Below, in pieces: positions 35,938 to 45,445 of a stretch of DNA of 64,000 nucleotides (positions within the stretch are counted from its first letter, which is position 1; every line of letters starts with the position of its first letter). The stretch spans positions 550,021-614,020 of the forward strand of contig NZ_PVZF01000002.1 of NCBI RefSeq assembly GCF_003002055.1, written 5' to 3'. The translations under genes and the position numbers were made by a program. Under the pieces are notes generated by a model, which saw only the letters and a list, made by a program, of their open reading frames with translations, ran no database searches and had not been told where the DNA came from. This DNA is from Kineococcus rhizosphaerae. GTDB lineage: Bacteria; Actinomycetota; Actinomycetes; Actinomycetales; Kineococcaceae.

Positions 35938-36052
35938 CGCTCCGACCTCACCTCCCAGCCCCGTCGCCCGGTGGGTCGTCCGCGCGGCGACCGCGCTCGA
36001 CCGTACACGGCGCGTGAGGCGGTGCGCGCGGCCCACGGGGCGGTGGCGGGGG

Positions 36053-36110
36053 TTGACACCGGTCGGTGACCCGGCGAGTCTCGGACGTGGACAAACGTTT
36101 GTCCACGTCC
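36053..36110 (+). promoter_or_regulatory. Promoter and perfect LacI-type operator of the secreted hydrolase
   Basis: TTGACA (36053-36058), 17 bases, GAGTCT (36076-36081), then a perfect 28-base palindrome at 36083-36110 whose half is GGACGTGGACAAAC. Its centre, TGGACAAACGTTTGTCCA (36088-36105), is the symmetrical version of the operators at 27961 and 29311. The ATG is 26 bases downstream. It lies in the gap divergent from lacI, whose start is 150 bases away. Confidence 0.8.
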
Positions 36111-36131
36111 CCTTCCCCCAGGAGCGACTCG

Positions 36132-38897
36132 ATGACGAGGTCTGCCACCCCTGCCCGCCCGGCCCGTGCCCTGACCGCCTTGACCACCGTGGCCGCGGCG
36201 CTCGCGGGCACGACCCTGCTCGCCCCCGCGGCGGCGGCGGCCCCCGCCCCGCCCGCCCCGGTCCTGAGCCCCACCCGGCTCGGCAACGTCTTCACCCCCG
36301 GCGCCGAGCGCACGGTCGTGGCCACCAGCACCGCCCGGTCGGTGACCTGGACGGCCCGCCAGGACGACGGCGCCGTCGCGGCCCACGGCCGGGCCACCAC
36401 CCGCGCGGGCCGCGCCGTCGTCCGGCTGCCCGGCTCGCTGGCCACCGGCTGGTACTCCCTGGACGTCGTCGCCGCCGGGGGGACCGAGGCCGCCACCACC
36501 AGCCTGGCCGTCCTCGACGCCGTCGCGCCCGCAGCGGCGGGCACCGCCGCGGGGACCTTCGGCGTGGCCACCCACTACGCCACGACGTGGCCCACGGCCT
36601 CCCAGCAGCTCGTGGCGCCCGCCGGGGCCACCAGCGTGCGCGACGAGGCCTTCTGGGGCCACGTCGAGACCACCCCGGGCGTCCTGGACTTCAGCGCCGT
36701 GCACGCCCGCCTCGACCCGCTCATCGCCTCCGGCGTGCGCCCCCTGCTCATCGCCGACTACGGCAACCCGCTCTACGACGGCGGGCAGGGCCCCACCAGC
36801 GAGGCCGGCCGGGCCGCCTTCGCCCGCTACGCCGCCGGGCTGGCCGCTGAGTTCGGGCCCCACCTGGCCGGGCTGGAGGTGTGGAACGAGTGGGACGTCG
36901 GCACGAGCGGCAACACCACCAACGGCGCCGCCGACTACGTGGCGCTGCTGGAGCAGGCCTCGGCAGCCGTGCGCGCGGCCGCCCCGGGCGTGCCCGTCCT
37001 CGGACCGGCCGTGGGGAACCTCACCTCCGGCTGGCTGGAGGACACCTTCCGCCTCGGTGCCCTCGACCACGTCGACGCCGTCGTGGCCCACCCCTACTCC
37101 TACCCGTCCCCGGCCGACGAGCTGGACGCCCAGCTCGACGCGCTGCAGGCGCTGGTCCACCGCTACGCCGCCGGCCGCGACCGGCCGGTGTGGATCACCG
37201 AGCTGGGCTGGCCCACCGGGACTGCGGTCCGCGCCGTCGGCGAGCGGGAGCAGGCCGCGAACACGGTCAAGGCCATGGCGATCGCGACCACCCACGACGT
37301 CGGGCGCTACTACGCCTACGATCTCGTCGACGACGGGGACGACCCGGCCGACACCGAGCAGAACTTCGGCCTGCTGCACAGCGCCACGTCCCCGCAGGGC
37401 GCGTTCACGCCCAAACCCGCCTACGCGGCCTTCGCCGCCACGGCGGGTCTGCTGCGCGGAGCGAGCGCCGTCGGGGACGACGCACCGCTGCCCGGTGTGG
37501 TCCGCCAGCGCTTCCGCGCCGCCGACGGCACCGCGCTGCAGGTGCTGTGGGCCGGCACCGGCACCGGCACCGCACCCACCCTCGCCTTCCCGGCCGCCGG
37601 CCCCGTGAGCACCGTCGACCTCTACGGTGCCCGGCGGACCCTGCGGCCCGTCGACGGGGTCGTGCGGCTGCAGGTCGGGGCCTCGCCCGTGTGGCTGCGG
37701 GGGACGGTGGGCGCGCCCACCGCGGTCGCCGACGCCTTCGCCGTCGCCGCCACCACGGCCGGGGACCCGGCCACCGCGTCCTGGACGGTGACCAACCCCG
37801 ACCGGCGCGCCCGCACGTTCCGGCTGCGCGTCACCGGCCCCACCGGGCACCCCGCCACCGCGACCGTGCGGGTGGGCGCAGGTGCCAGCCGCACCACCGC
37901 GGTGCCGCTGCCCGCCGTCACCACGACGGGCGCGGCGGCCTACCGCGCGACCGTCGAGCGCGGGGGCACCGAGGTGGTCCGCTTCGCCGCGACCGGGACG
38001 GTCACCGACCCCGTCGTGCTGCGCGGTGCGCACACCGTCGGCGACGGCACCCAGGGGCTGCGCCTGAGCGTCACCGACCGCTCCGGCGAACCCGTCACGC
38101 TCCGGCAGGTGCGCTGGAGCGCCGGGGACCGCCAGGGCACTGTGCTCACCGGCGCGGTCGTGCTCGCCGGGGGCACCGTGACCGCCGACGTGCCCCTGGA
38201 CGCAGCCGGGGCCTGGACGGCTGAGGCGACCCTGGACGACGGCACGACGTACCGCACGGGCGGCACGTTCGTCCCCGTCGACCCGGCCGCCGTCGTCGAC
38301 GTCCCACGCACCACCGTGACCGTCGACGGCGTCCTCGACGAGGCCGTGCGCGCCCGGCCGGGGCTCGACCTGGACGCGGCCCCCTTCACCCCCGCCGCGG
38401 CCGGCGCCACCCGCCCCGCCGGCTTCGGCGGCCGGGCCTGGTTCACGCAGGACGACCGCGCCCTGTACCTCAGCGTGCAGGTGCGCGACGCGGTGCAGTC
38501 GCAACCAGCGACGGGCGCCTCGATCTGGCAGGGCGACGGCGTGCAGTTCACCGTCGCCGCCGGGGCACCGGGGGAGGCCCCGGCCTGGAACGAGATCGGG
38601 GTGGCCCTGACCGCGGCCGGTCCGCAGCTGCACCGCTGGCTGGACGCCGCCGGGGCCCGCACGGACGTCGAGGGCGCCCAGCTGGCCGTGACGCGCGCGC
38701 AGGGCACCACGACCTACGAGGTCGCCCTGCCGTGGACCTCGCTGGGTGACGTCCGGCCCGCCGACGGGCTGTTCTCCGCCGCCCTGGTCGTGAACGACGA
38801 CGACGGGGCCGGCCGGCTGGGCTGGCTCACCTGGGGCGGCGGCATCGCCGAGGCCAAGGACTCCGCCCTCTTCGTCCCGCTGCGCCCGCTGACCTGA
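36132..38897 (+). CDS. Secreted clan GH-A glycoside hydrolase with CBM9-like C-terminal domain
   Basis: 921 residues. Residues 1-38 form a signal peptide (basic start, then [21 protein letters not shown]). A beta-sandwich of about 90 residues precedes a TIM-barrel region (residues 135-440). Glu253 in EVWNEWD and Glu357 in [11 protein letters not shown] are spaced 104 residues apart, as expected for the acid/base and nucleophile of clan GH-A (GH5/GH39/GH53-like). Two further beta domains follow (residues 470-720). The last 190 residues, from [14 protein letters not shown] through [10 protein letters not shown] and [13 protein letters not shown], resemble CBM9 carbohydrate-binding modules. AGGAG lies seven bases before the ATG. 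Substrate unknown. Confidence 0.75.
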   Translation: MTRSATPARPARALTALTTVAAALAGTTLLAPAAAAAPAPPAPVLSPTRLGNVFTPGAERTVVATSTARSVTWTARQDDGAVAAHGRATTRAGRAVVRLPGSLATGWYSLDVVAAGGTEAATTSLAVLDAVAPAAAGTAAGTFGVATHYATTWPTASQQLVAPAGATSVRDEAFWGHVETTPGVLDFSAVHARLDPLIASGVRPLLIADYGNPLYDGGQGPTSEAGRAAFARYAAGLAAEFGPHLAGLEVWNEWDVGTSGNTTNGAADYVALLEQASAAVRAAAPGVPVLGPAVGNLTSGWLEDTFRLGALDHVDAVVAHPYSYPSPADELDAQLDALQALVHRYAAGRDRPVWITELGWPTGTAVRAVGEREQAANTVKAMAIATTHDVGRYYAYDLVDDGDDPADTEQNFGLLHSATSPQGAFTPKPAYAAFAATAGLLRGASAVGDDAPLPGVVRQRFRAADGTALQVLWAGTGTGTAPTLAFPAAGPVSTVDLYGARRTLRPVDGVVRLQVGASPVWLRGTVGAPTAVADAFAVAATTAGDPATASWTVTNPDRRARTFRLRVTGPTGHPATATVRVGAGASRTTAVPLPAVTTTGAAAYRATVERGGTEVVRFAATGTVTDPVVLRGAHTVGDGTQGLRLSVTDRSGEPVTLRQVRWSAGDRQGTVLTGAVVLAGGTVTADVPLDAAGAWTAEATLDDGTTYRTGGTFVPVDPAAVVDVPRTTVTVDGVLDEAVRARPGLDLDAAPFTPAAAGATRPAGFGGRAWFTQDDRALYLSVQVRDAVQSQPATGASIWQGDGVQFTVAAGAPGEAPAWNEIGVALTAAGPQLHRWLDAAGARTDVEGAQLAVTRAQGTTTYEVALPWTSLGDVRPADGLFSAALVVNDDDGAGRLGWLTWGGGIAEAKDSALFVPLRPLT

Positions 38898-38934
38898 CCC
38901 GCCCCGACCGGCCCGGGGTTCCGGCACGCTGACC

Positions 38935-38961
38935 CCCCGGTCCCTCTCACCGGGACCGGGG
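38935..38961 (+). terminator. Hairpin after the secreted hydrolase
   Basis: CCCCGGTCCC (38935-38944) pairs perfectly with GGGACCGGGG (38952-38961) around a seven-base loop. It isolates the glycan locus from hisC. Confidence 0.65.
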
Positions 38962-39040
38962 AGTCGACGTGCCGCTCGCGCCGACCCCCCCGCCGGCAGG
39001 AGGGAGCGGAGGGACCCGAGCGGTCTGGGAGACTCCTCCC

Positions 39041-40147
39041 GTGACCGAGCCGACCACCCTGGCCGACCTCCCGCTGCGCGAGGACCTGCGCGACGAGCAC
39101 CCCTACGGCGCGCCGCAGCTCGACGTGCCGGTCGTCCTCAACGTCAACGAGAACCCCTACCCGGTCGCCCCCGAGATCGTCGCCGACATCGCCGACGCCG
39201 TGGCGCGGGCCGCGGTCGGGCTGAACCGCTACCCCGACCGCGAGTTCCTCGACCTGCGCGCCGACCTCGCGGCCTTCCTGCGCACCGAGTCCGGCGCGGA
39301 GCTGACCCCCGAGCAGGTGTGGGCGGCCAACGGCTCGAACGAGGTCATGCTGCACGTCCTGCAGGCCTTCGGCGGCCCGGGCCGCACGGCGCTGAGCTTC
39401 GCGCCGACGTACTCGATGTACCCCGAGTACGCCCGCGACACCCTCACCACGTGGGTGGCGGGCCGGCGCGAGGACGACTTCACGGTCGACGTGGACCACG
39501 CGCGCGAGCAGATCCGCCGGTACCGCCCCTCGGTCGTCCTGCTGACCAGCCCGAACAACCCGACGGGGACGGCGCTGCCGCTGGCGACCGTCGAGGCCGT
39601 CCTGGAGGCCGCGCAGGACGCCGTGGTCGTCGTGGACGAGGCCTACGGGGAGTTCCGCCGGTCCGGGACCCCCAGCGCCCTCGACCTGCTGCCCCGGTAC
39701 GGCAACCTCGCCGTCAGCCGCACCATGAGCAAGGCGTTCTCCCTCGCGGGGGCGCGCGTGGGCTACCTCGCGGCCTCGACGGCCTTCGTCGACGCGCTGC
39801 GCATCGTGCGTCTGCCCTACCACCTCTCGGCCGTCACGCAGGCGACCGCGCGCGCCGCGCTCAAGCACTCCGCGACGTTGCTGTCGACCGTCGACGAACT
39901 GCGCGCCCGTCGCGACGAGACCGTCGCGTGGTTGCGCGGCAACGGGTTCGACGTCGCGGAGTCGGACGCGAACTTCGTCCTGTTCGGGCGGTTCGACGAC
40001 CGGCACGCCGTCTGGCAGGGCCTGCTGGACCGGGGGGTCCTCATCCGCGAGACCGGACCGGCCGGCTGGTTGCGCGTGACGATCGGCACGGCCGACGAGA
40101 TGCAGAAGTTCCGTACCGCACTCCAGGAAGTGGTGGGTCAGCAGTGA
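39041..40147 (+). CDS. hisC: Histidinol-phosphate aminotransferase
   Basis: PLP enzyme that transaminates imidazole-acetol phosphate to histidinol phosphate. 368 residues. Motifs: [10 protein letters not shown] near residue 35, [45 protein letters not shown], and [18 protein letters not shown], which holds the PLP lysine near residue 230. The GTG start has no clear ribosome site and GAGACT ends six bases upstream, so it may be leaderless. It starts the hisCBH run, each gene overlapping the next by one to four bases. Confidence 0.95.
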   Translation: MTEPTTLADLPLREDLRDEHPYGAPQLDVPVVLNVNENPYPVAPEIVADIADAVARAAVGLNRYPDREFLDLRADLAAFLRTESGAELTPEQVWAANGSNEVMLHVLQAFGGPGRTALSFAPTYSMYPEYARDTLTTWVAGRREDDFTVDVDHAREQIRRYRPSVVLLTSPNNPTGTALPLATVEAVLEAAQDAVVVVDEAYGEFRRSGTPSALDLLPRYGNLAVSRTMSKAFSLAGARVGYLAASTAFVDALRIVRLPYHLSAVTQATARAALKHSATLLSTVDELRARRDETVAWLRGNGFDVAESDANFVLFGRFDDRHAVWQGLLDRGVLIRETGPAGWLRVTIGTADEMQKFRTALQEVVGQQ

Positions 40148-40743
40148 GCCGTACCGCGCGGATCGAGCGCAGCACCAGCGAGTCCAGCGTCCTCGTGGAA
40201 CTGGACCTCGACGGGTCCGGGCAGACGCGGATCGACACGAGCGTGCCGTTCTACGACCACATGCTCACCGCGCTGGGCAAGCACTCGCTCATGGACCTCA
40301 CCGTCCGCGCCAGCGGGGACACCCACATCGACGTGCACCACACCGTCGAGGACACCGCGATCGTCCTGGGCCAGGCGTTCCGGCAGGCGCTGGGGGACAA
40401 GGCGGGCATCCGCCGCTTCGCCGACGCGACCGTGCCCCTCGACGAGGCGCTCGCGCACGTCGTCGTCGACGTCTCCGGCCGGCCCTACTGCGTCCACGAG
40501 GGCGAACCGGCGGGCCAGGAGTTCCACCTCATCGGCGGGCACTTCACCGGGTCGCTGACCCGGCACGTGCTGGAGAGCTTCGCGTTCCACGCCCAGATCT
40601 GCCTGCACGTGCGGGTCCTGGCCGGCCGCGACCCGCACCACGTCGTCGAGGCCCAGTTCAAGGCCCTGGCCCGCGCCCTGCGCTACGCGGTCGAACCCGA
40701 CCCGCGCGTGCAAGGCATCCCCTCCACCAAGGGCGCCCTCTGA
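40144..40743 (+). CDS. hisB: Imidazoleglycerol-phosphate dehydratase
   Basis: Manganese-dependent dehydratase of histidine synthesis, monofunctional (no phosphatase domain). 199 residues. The two metal-binding repeats are seen in [17 protein letters not shown] with [11 protein letters not shown] near residues 35-75, and in [14 protein letters not shown] with [17 protein letters not shown] near residues 145-175. The GTG overlaps the hisC stop by four bases and its stop overlaps the hisH ATG by one base. Confidence 0.97.
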   Translation: MSRTARIERSTSESSVLVELDLDGSGQTRIDTSVPFYDHMLTALGKHSLMDLTVRASGDTHIDVHHTVEDTAIVLGQAFRQALGDKAGIRRFADATVPLDEALAHVVVDVSGRPYCVHEGEPAGQEFHLIGGHFTGSLTRHVLESFAFHAQICLHVRVLAGRDPHHVVEAQFKALARALRYAVEPDPRVQGIPSTKGAL

Positions 40744-41381
40744 TGACGAAGGTCGTCGTCCTCGACTACGGCTTCGGCAACGTCCGCTCGGCCGTGCGCG
40801 CCCTCGAACGCGTCGGGGCCGACGTGGAGCTGACCTCGGACCGCAGGGCGGCGCTGGAGGCCGACGGCCTGCTGGTCCCCGGCGTCGGCGCCTTCGCCGC
40901 GGTCAACGCCGGGCTCAAGGCCATCGGCGGGGACACGATCGTCGACCGGCGCCTGGCCGGGGGCCGTCCCGTCCTCGGGATCTGCGTGGGCCTGCAGGTC
41001 ATGTTCGAGACCTCCACCGAACCCGGGGAGGGGCTGCCCGACGGGCTCGGGCAGTGGCCCGGGACGGTCGAGCGCCTGCCGGCGGACGTCGTGCCGCACA
41101 TGGGCTGGTCGCAGGTCGAACCCCCCGCCGGGTCGCGGTTGTTCGCCGGCGTCGAGGACGAGCGGTTCTACTTCGTCCACTCCTACGCCGTGCAGCGCTT
41201 CGAGATGGTCGACACCACCGACGGCCGGGTGCCGCTGCCGCAGATCACGTGGGCGCAGCACGGCGCGCGGTTCGTCGCGGCCGTCGAGAACGGCGCCCTG
41301 ACGGCGACGCAGTTCCACCCCGAGAAGTCCGGCGACGCCGGCGCCCGGCTGCTGCGCAACTGGGTCGACTCCCTGACCTGA
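40743..41381 (+). CDS. hisH: Imidazole glycerol phosphate synthase, glutamine amidotransferase subunit
   Basis: Supplies ammonia from glutamine to HisF. 212 residues. The N-terminus is [19 protein letters not shown]; the catalytic Cys is in [12 protein letters not shown] near residue 82; the His-Glu pair is in [13 protein letters not shown] near residue 190. HisF is not encoded in this window. Start ATG is fixed by the one-base overlap with hisB (TGATG). Confidence 0.96.
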   Translation: MTKVVVLDYGFGNVRSAVRALERVGADVELTSDRRAALEADGLLVPGVGAFAAVNAGLKAIGGDTIVDRRLAGGRPVLGICVGLQVMFETSTEPGEGLPDGLGQWPGTVERLPADVVPHMGWSQVEPPAGSRLFAGVEDERFYFVHSYAVQRFEMVDTTDGRVPLPQITWAQHGARFVAAVENGALTATQFHPEKSGDAGARLLRNWVDSLT

Positions 41382-41408
41382 GCCTGTCCAGGCCCGTACC
41401 GTCGCAGG

Positions 41409-41972
41409 GTGCGCACCCGGACCACCACCGCCCCCGACGGGACGCGCTGGTCGGTGCAGGTGCGCTTCCTGCCGCGGTGGCGGTTCCTGTCCCGGCGCAC
41501 CGGGGCGTGGCGCCGCAGGCGCCGGGAGGGCTCCGACGGTCCCGACCTCGGCGACGTGGCGGACCTGGTGCCCAGCGGGTCGGGCGGTCACCACTCCGGC
41601 GGTGGGTCCGGCGGTGGGTCCGGCGGTGGGTTCCTCGACGGTCTCGACGAGGGCGTCGCCCTGCTCGTGGTGCTCCTCGGGTTCGTGGCCCTCGCCGCGC
41701 TCGGCTGGTTCGTGCTGATCCCGCTGCTGCTGCTCGTGGCCGACGTCGTCGTGGTCGCCGTCCTGCTCGTGGCGGGGGTGCTGGCGCACGCGGTCCTGCG
41801 CCGGCCGTGGGAGGTCGTCGCCGGGCACGCCGGGGCCGACCGGGCGGTCGTCAGCACGGTCGTCGGCTGGCGGGCCGCGCTGCGCCACCGCGACGACGTC
41901 GTGGGCCGGCTCGCGAAGGGGGCCCCGCTGGAGGCTGCGGCGACGGTCCGCGCACCGCGCCGACCCTCGTAG
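41409..41972 (+). CDS. Small membrane protein in the his cluster, with a Ser-Gly repeat
   Basis: Unknown function. 187 residues: a basic N-terminus with [19 protein letters not shown], a Gly/Ser-rich linker (SGGG repeated three times near residues 63-74), two hydrophobic helices ([20 protein letters not shown] and [20 protein letters not shown]), and a C-terminal cytoplasmic tail with [23 protein letters not shown] ends six bases before the GTG, predicting a leaderless mRNA. A small hypothetical gene also lies between hisB/hisH and priA in Streptomyces, so the position is conserved even if the sequence is not recognisable to me. Confidence 0.65.
   Translation: MRTRTTTAPDGTRWSVQVRFLPRWRFLSRRTGAWRRRRREGSDGPDLGDVADLVPSGSGGHHSGGGSGGGSGGGFLDGLDEGVALLVVLLGFVALAALGWFVLIPLLLLVADVVVVAVLLVAGVLAHAVLRRPWEVVAGHAGADRAVVSTVVGWRAALRHRDDVVGRLAKGAPLEAAATVRAPRRPS
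41595..41630 (+). repeat. Three tandem 12-base repeats
   Basis: TCCGGCGGTGGG three times without a gap, encoding Ser-Gly-Gly-Gly three times in the linker of the membrane protein at 41409. Perfect copies suggest slippage-prone length variation. Confidence 0.85.
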
Positions 41973-41983
41973 ACTCGCCCCCC

Positions 41984-42736
41984 GTGACCAGCGAGAACAC
42001 CACCCCCAGCCGGCGGCTGGAGCTGCTGCCCGCCGTCGACGTCGCCGACGGCCAGGCCGTCCGCCTCGTCCAGGGCGAGGCCGGCAGCGAGACCTTCTAC
42101 GGCGCTCCGCTGGAGGCGGCGCTCGCCTGGCAGGAGGCCGGGGCCGAGTGGGTCCACCTCGTCGACCTCGACGCGGCCTTCGGGCGCGGGTCGAACCGCG
42201 AGCTGCTGGCCGAGGTCGTCGGCCGCCTCGACGTCGCCGTGGAGCTGTCCGGCGGCATCCGCGACGACGCCTCCCTGGAGGCCGCGCTCGCCACCGGCTG
42301 CCGCCGCGTGAACCTCGGCACCGCCGCCCTGGAGGACCCGGACTGGACGCGCGCGGCCATCGCCCGGCACGGCGACCGGATCGCCGTGGGCCTGGACGTG
42401 CGCGGGACGACGCTGGCCGCCCGCGGCTGGACCCGCGAGGGCGGTGACCTCTGGGAGGTCCTGGCCCGCCTGGACGCCGACGGCTGCTCGCGCTACGTCG
42501 TCACCGACGTCACCAAGGACGGCACGCTGCGCGGCCCCAACGTCGACCTGCTGCGCGAGGTCACCTCCCGCACGAAGGCCCCCGTGGTCGCCTCCGGCGG
42601 CATCTCCAGCCTGGAGGACCTGCGGGTGCTGCGCGGGCTCGTCGACGCCGGTGTGGAGGGCGCGATCGTCGGCAAGGCGCTGTACGCGGGCAGCTTCACC
42701 CTGCCCGAGGCGCTCGACGTGGCGGGCCGGCCCTGA
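41984..42736 (+). CDS. priA: Phosphoribosyl isomerase, HisA or bifunctional PriA
   Basis: TIM-barrel isomerase of the ProFAR step; in most actinobacteria the same enzyme also does the TrpF step. 250 residues. Motifs: [19 protein letters not shown] with the first catalytic Asp, [50 protein letters not shown] with the second Asp, and [19 protein letters not shown] ends eight bases before the GTG (leaderless geometry). Dual activity is inferred from the clade, since no separate trpF is visible in this window. Confidence 0.9.
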   Translation: MTSENTTPSRRLELLPAVDVADGQAVRLVQGEAGSETFYGAPLEAALAWQEAGAEWVHLVDLDAAFGRGSNRELLAEVVGRLDVAVELSGGIRDDASLEAALATGCRRVNLGTAALEDPDWTRAAIARHGDRIAVGLDVRGTTLAARGWTREGGDLWEVLARLDADGCSRYVVTDVTKDGTLRGPNVDLLREVTSRTKAPVVASGGISSLEDLRVLRGLVDAGVEGAIVGKALYAGSFTLPEALDVAGRP

Positions 42737-42768
42737 CCGAGGGGTCCCGGCTCACGGACTCCGCCGGG

Positions 42769-43485
42769 GTGCCGTGGGCCGGCCGGACGCTGCAGCCCAA
42801 CGCCTTCGCCGGCGACGACGGGTCGCGGCCGCCGGAGCTGGCGCGGGCGCTGGAGGTCTGGGCGGCGACCGGTGAGGACCTCGTGGCTCGCGTCCACGCC
42901 GAACGCGCCGTCGTGGCGGCCCTGGCCGGGGCCCGGGTCTTCGCCCCCGTCGTGGCCGAGCTCGGTGAGCTCGACGGGCACGGCGGCGACAAGAGCGCCG
43001 ACATGGCGCTGGCCCTGCTGACCCAGCCCGACGGCCGGCGGGGTCTGCCGCTGTTCACCGACCTGGCCGCGCTCACGGCCTGGCGGCCCGACGCGCGCCC
43101 GGTGCCGGTCCCGGCCGAGCAGGCGGCGTTGTCCGGGGCGCAGGAGGAGTGCGACGTCCTGGTCCTGGACCCGGCCGGTCCGGTGCGCTTCGTGGTGCGC
43201 CGCAGCGCCTTCTGGGCCCTGGCGCGGGGCGGGGCGTGGATCCCCGCCGCCCTGGACGCGACGGTCGCGGCCGTCGTGGCCGACGCGGTCGCCGACCTGC
43301 CCGTGGTGCGGGGCACCCGCTGCGAACCGGGCCGGGGCGCCGAGCTGCGCGTCGTGCTCGGCGTCGTGCCCGGTCTGGACCGGGAGCGGCTGGACGGCCT
43401 GCTGCGGGTCGTGGGGGAGCGGCTGGCCTCCGGCGTCGTCGCCGAGCGCGCCGAGTCCCTGGAGTTCCAGGTCCTGCCCGCCTGA
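42769..43485 (+). CDS. SseB-like protein
   Basis: 238 residues from the GTG at 42769. The SseB-type region has ALAGARVFAPVVAELGE, HGGDKSADMALALLTQPDG, GLPLFTDLAALTAWRPDARPV and VLDPAGPVRFVVRRSA. The gene normally follows priA in actinobacteria. The frame is open upstream and no ATG/GTG occurs before 42769, but the residues just before it (LTDSAGVPWAGR) look part of the protein; a CTG at 42733 that overlaps the priA stop as CTGA could be the true start. Function unknown. Confidence 0.78.
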   Translation: MPWAGRTLQPNAFAGDDGSRPPELARALEVWAATGEDLVARVHAERAVVAALAGARVFAPVVAELGELDGHGGDKSADMALALLTQPDGRRGLPLFTDLAALTAWRPDARPVPVPAEQAALSGAQEECDVLVLDPAGPVRFVVRRSAFWALARGGAWIPAALDATVAAVVADAVADLPVVRGTRCEPGRGAELRVVLGVVPGLDRERLDGLLRVVGERLASGVVAERAESLEFQVLPA

Positions 43486-43486
43486 G

Positions 43487-43521
43487 CGGCCCGGCGCGCA
43501 CCGCGGGTGCGCGCCGGGCCG
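43487..43521. terminator. Perfect 16-base hairpin between convergent genes
   Basis: CGGCCCGGCGCGCACC (43487-43502) and its exact complement (43506-43521) enclose a GCG loop. It lies between the SseB-like gene and doxX on the other strand and should terminate in both directions. The stem begins one base after the stop codon. Confidence 0.75.
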
Positions 43522-43530
43522 GTGAGTGGC

Positions 43531-44088
43531 TCAGGAGGCGACGGGCGTGCCCGGGCCGTCGGCCGGGGCGTCCGCGGCCTCCTGCGCGTCCGCGGCCACG
43601 GCCTGCTCGCGCGCCTTGATCGTCGTGTAGGCACCGAACCCGGCGGCGGCCAGGGCCAGCGCGGTCGTCCACCGCTTGTTGAAGACGTGCCCGGTGGCCT
43701 CGTCGAGGCTGAGGCGACCCGGTCCGCCGACGGCCAGCGCCACCGAGGCCAGCCCCAGGACCCCGGGGTACTCGAAGCCGCCGGACGTGGCGAAGAACCC
43801 GTTCGGCTTGTGCACGAAGGTCGCCGCCGCCATCGCCGCCGCGGCCGCCGCCCCGCCGACGGGGGTGGCCAGGCCGAGGGCGAGCAGCGCGCCGCCGCCG
43901 GCCTCGGAGGCGCCGGCGAGCACGGCGTTGCGCTTGCCGGGGCGGAAACCCATGGCGTGCATGGCTCCCGCGGTGCCCTCGATGCCGCCGCCGCCGAAGG
44001 CGCCGAAGAGCTTCTGCGCACCGTGCGCGATGAGCGTGCCGCCGATGCCGAGGCGCAGGGCCAGCAGGCCGAGGTCGTTGTTCGCCAC
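43531..44088 (-). CDS. DoxX-family membrane protein
   Basis: 185 residues with four hydrophobic segments. The N-terminus LGLLALRLGIGGTLIAHGAQKLFGAFGG is diagnostic for DoxX proteins; ALLALGLATPVGGAAAAAAM and the short motif FVHKPNGFF follow. DoxX members have been linked to oxidative stress responses in mycobacteria, but the role is not firmly known. The GTG at 44088 follows GGAGG. The C-terminal 30 residues are Ala/Asp/Pro-rich and soluble. Confidence 0.87.
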   Translation of the reverse strand: MANNDLGLLALRLGIGGTLIAHGAQKLFGAFGGGGIEGTAGAMHAMGFRPGKRNAVLAGASEAGGGALLALGLATPVGGAAAAAAMAAATFVHKPNGFFATSGGFEYPGVLGLASVALAVGGPGRLSLDEATGHVFNKRWTTALALAAAGFGAYTTIKAREQAVAADAQEAADAPADGPGTPVAS

Positions 44089-44213
44089 GAGGGTCCTCCA
44101 AGTGCTTGCGAGTTCAAAGGGTGGGCCACATTCGACCACCTCCGGTGCCTTCCCCTCGCAGCGGGGCCGAAACCCGGGCGCGGCGCCTCCGCGAGGAGTG
44201 CCAGAGTGCTCGG

Positions 44214-45416
44214 GTGCCCCTCGCCGTGTCCGCTCCCGCACGGGCCTTCCGTCCCTACCGCGACGTCCTGGCCGTGCCCGGCGTCGTCGTCCTCGAACTC
44301 GTCGGCTCGCTGGGCCGGGTGCCGGCGTTCATGGCCGGGATCGTCTGCGTCCTGCACGTCGTGCAGCACCTCGGCCTCGGCTACGGGCCCGCCGGCCTGG
44401 TGGGGGCGGTCGCCACGATCGGGACCGCCGTCAGCTCGCCCTGGCGCGGCTGGGTCGTCGACCGGTACGGGCTGCGGCGCGCGCTCGTGCCCTCGATCGC
44501 GGCGCAGGCGGTCTGCTGGTCGGTGGCGCCCTTCGTCCCCTACGCGGGTCTGCTCGTGACGGCCTTCGTCGCCGGGGCGCTGGGGCCGCCGGTCTTCACC
44601 GTCGTGCGCCAGTCCCTGGCCGTCGTGGTGCCGGCCGAACGCCGCCGCACGGCCTTCTCCCTGGACGCCGTGCTCGTCGAGTTCTCGTACATGGTCGGCC
44701 CCGCGGCCGGCACCGCCGTCGCCCTCGCCTGGTCGACGACGGCCGCCATGCTCGTCGTCGGCGCCACCCAGTGCCTGGCCGCGGTCGCGATGTTCGTGCT
44801 GGACCCGCCGTTGCGCAGCCAGCCCCACGACGAGCACCCCGGTCGCACGGCGGCGCGGCACGGCGTGTGGACCACGGCCCTGGTCCTGGCCATGGCGTGC
44901 GCGTTCTCCGCCGACCTGGTCCTGTCGGCCACCGACCTGGCCGTCGTGGCGCAGCTGCGCGAGGAGGACGCGGTGCGCTGGACGGGACTGGTGCTGGCGG
45001 TGTGGGCGGCCGGCTCGGTCGTGGGGGGACTGGTCCACGGGGTGCTGCCGCGGCCCGTCCCGCCGTGGCTGCTGGTGATCTGCCTCGGGGCGGCGACGAC
45101 CCCGCTGGTCCTGCTGCACGGCCCCCTGGCCCTGGCCGTCGGCACGTTCGTCGCGGGCCTGTTCTGCGCCCCGGTCATCAGCGCGACGGTCGACCTGGTC
45201 GCGCACGGCGTCCACGAGTCGGTGCGGGGGCGCGCGATGGGCTGGCACGCGGCGGCCACGACGGTGGGCGCGGCCCTCGGCTCACCCCTGGCCGGCGCGA
45301 TCAGCGACCGGGTGGGCGTCGGCACGCCCTTCCTCGTCGTCGGCCTGCTCGGGGTGGTGGCCGGGGCGGCGACCGCGGTGGTCGCCGCCCGCACGCACGT
45401 CGCGCCGAGGTCCTGA
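44214..45416 (+). CDS. Major facilitator superfamily transporter
   Basis: 400 residues with twelve hydrophobic segments. The loop between helices 2 and 3 carries the MFS pattern WVVDRYGLRRALVPS, repeated in weaker form in the second half (AISDRVGVGTPFLVV). The GTG at 44214 gives a start about 25 residues before the first helix (VPGVVVLELVGSL); an upstream GTG at 44106 would add a non-conserved basic stretch. No substrate can be assigned. It converges on the DUF1844 gene. Confidence 0.82.
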   Translation: MPLAVSAPARAFRPYRDVLAVPGVVVLELVGSLGRVPAFMAGIVCVLHVVQHLGLGYGPAGLVGAVATIGTAVSSPWRGWVVDRYGLRRALVPSIAAQAVCWSVAPFVPYAGLLVTAFVAGALGPPVFTVVRQSLAVVVPAERRRTAFSLDAVLVEFSYMVGPAAGTAVALAWSTTAAMLVVGATQCLAAVAMFVLDPPLRSQPHDEHPGRTAARHGVWTTALVLAMACAFSADLVLSATDLAVVAQLREEDAVRWTGLVLAVWAAGSVVGGLVHGVLPRPVPPWLLVICLGAATTPLVLLHGPLALAVGTFVAGLFCAPVISATVDLVAHGVHESVRGRAMGWHAAATTVGAALGSPLAGAISDRVGVGTPFLVVGLLGVVAGAATAVVAARTHVAPRS

Positions 45417-45445
45417 GCCCCGCGGTCGCGGTCCGGGGTGAGTCC

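Noticed and set aside
35529..38927. A 1132-codon open frame on the minus strand opposite the secreted hydrolase
   Set aside because: Gly/Arg-rich with no motif; it runs through the operator-promoter region and into lacI in another frame, so it is a shadow.
20123..39040. Insertion sequence, integrase or phage origin for the accessory block
   Set aside because: No transposase, integrase, tRNA, terminal inverted repeats or flanking direct repeats were seen; hence no mobile element is reported.
45417..45445. Hairpin between the MFS gene and DUF1844
   Set aside because: Only a five-base stem (CCCCG with CGGGG) around a long loop; too weak to list as a terminator.
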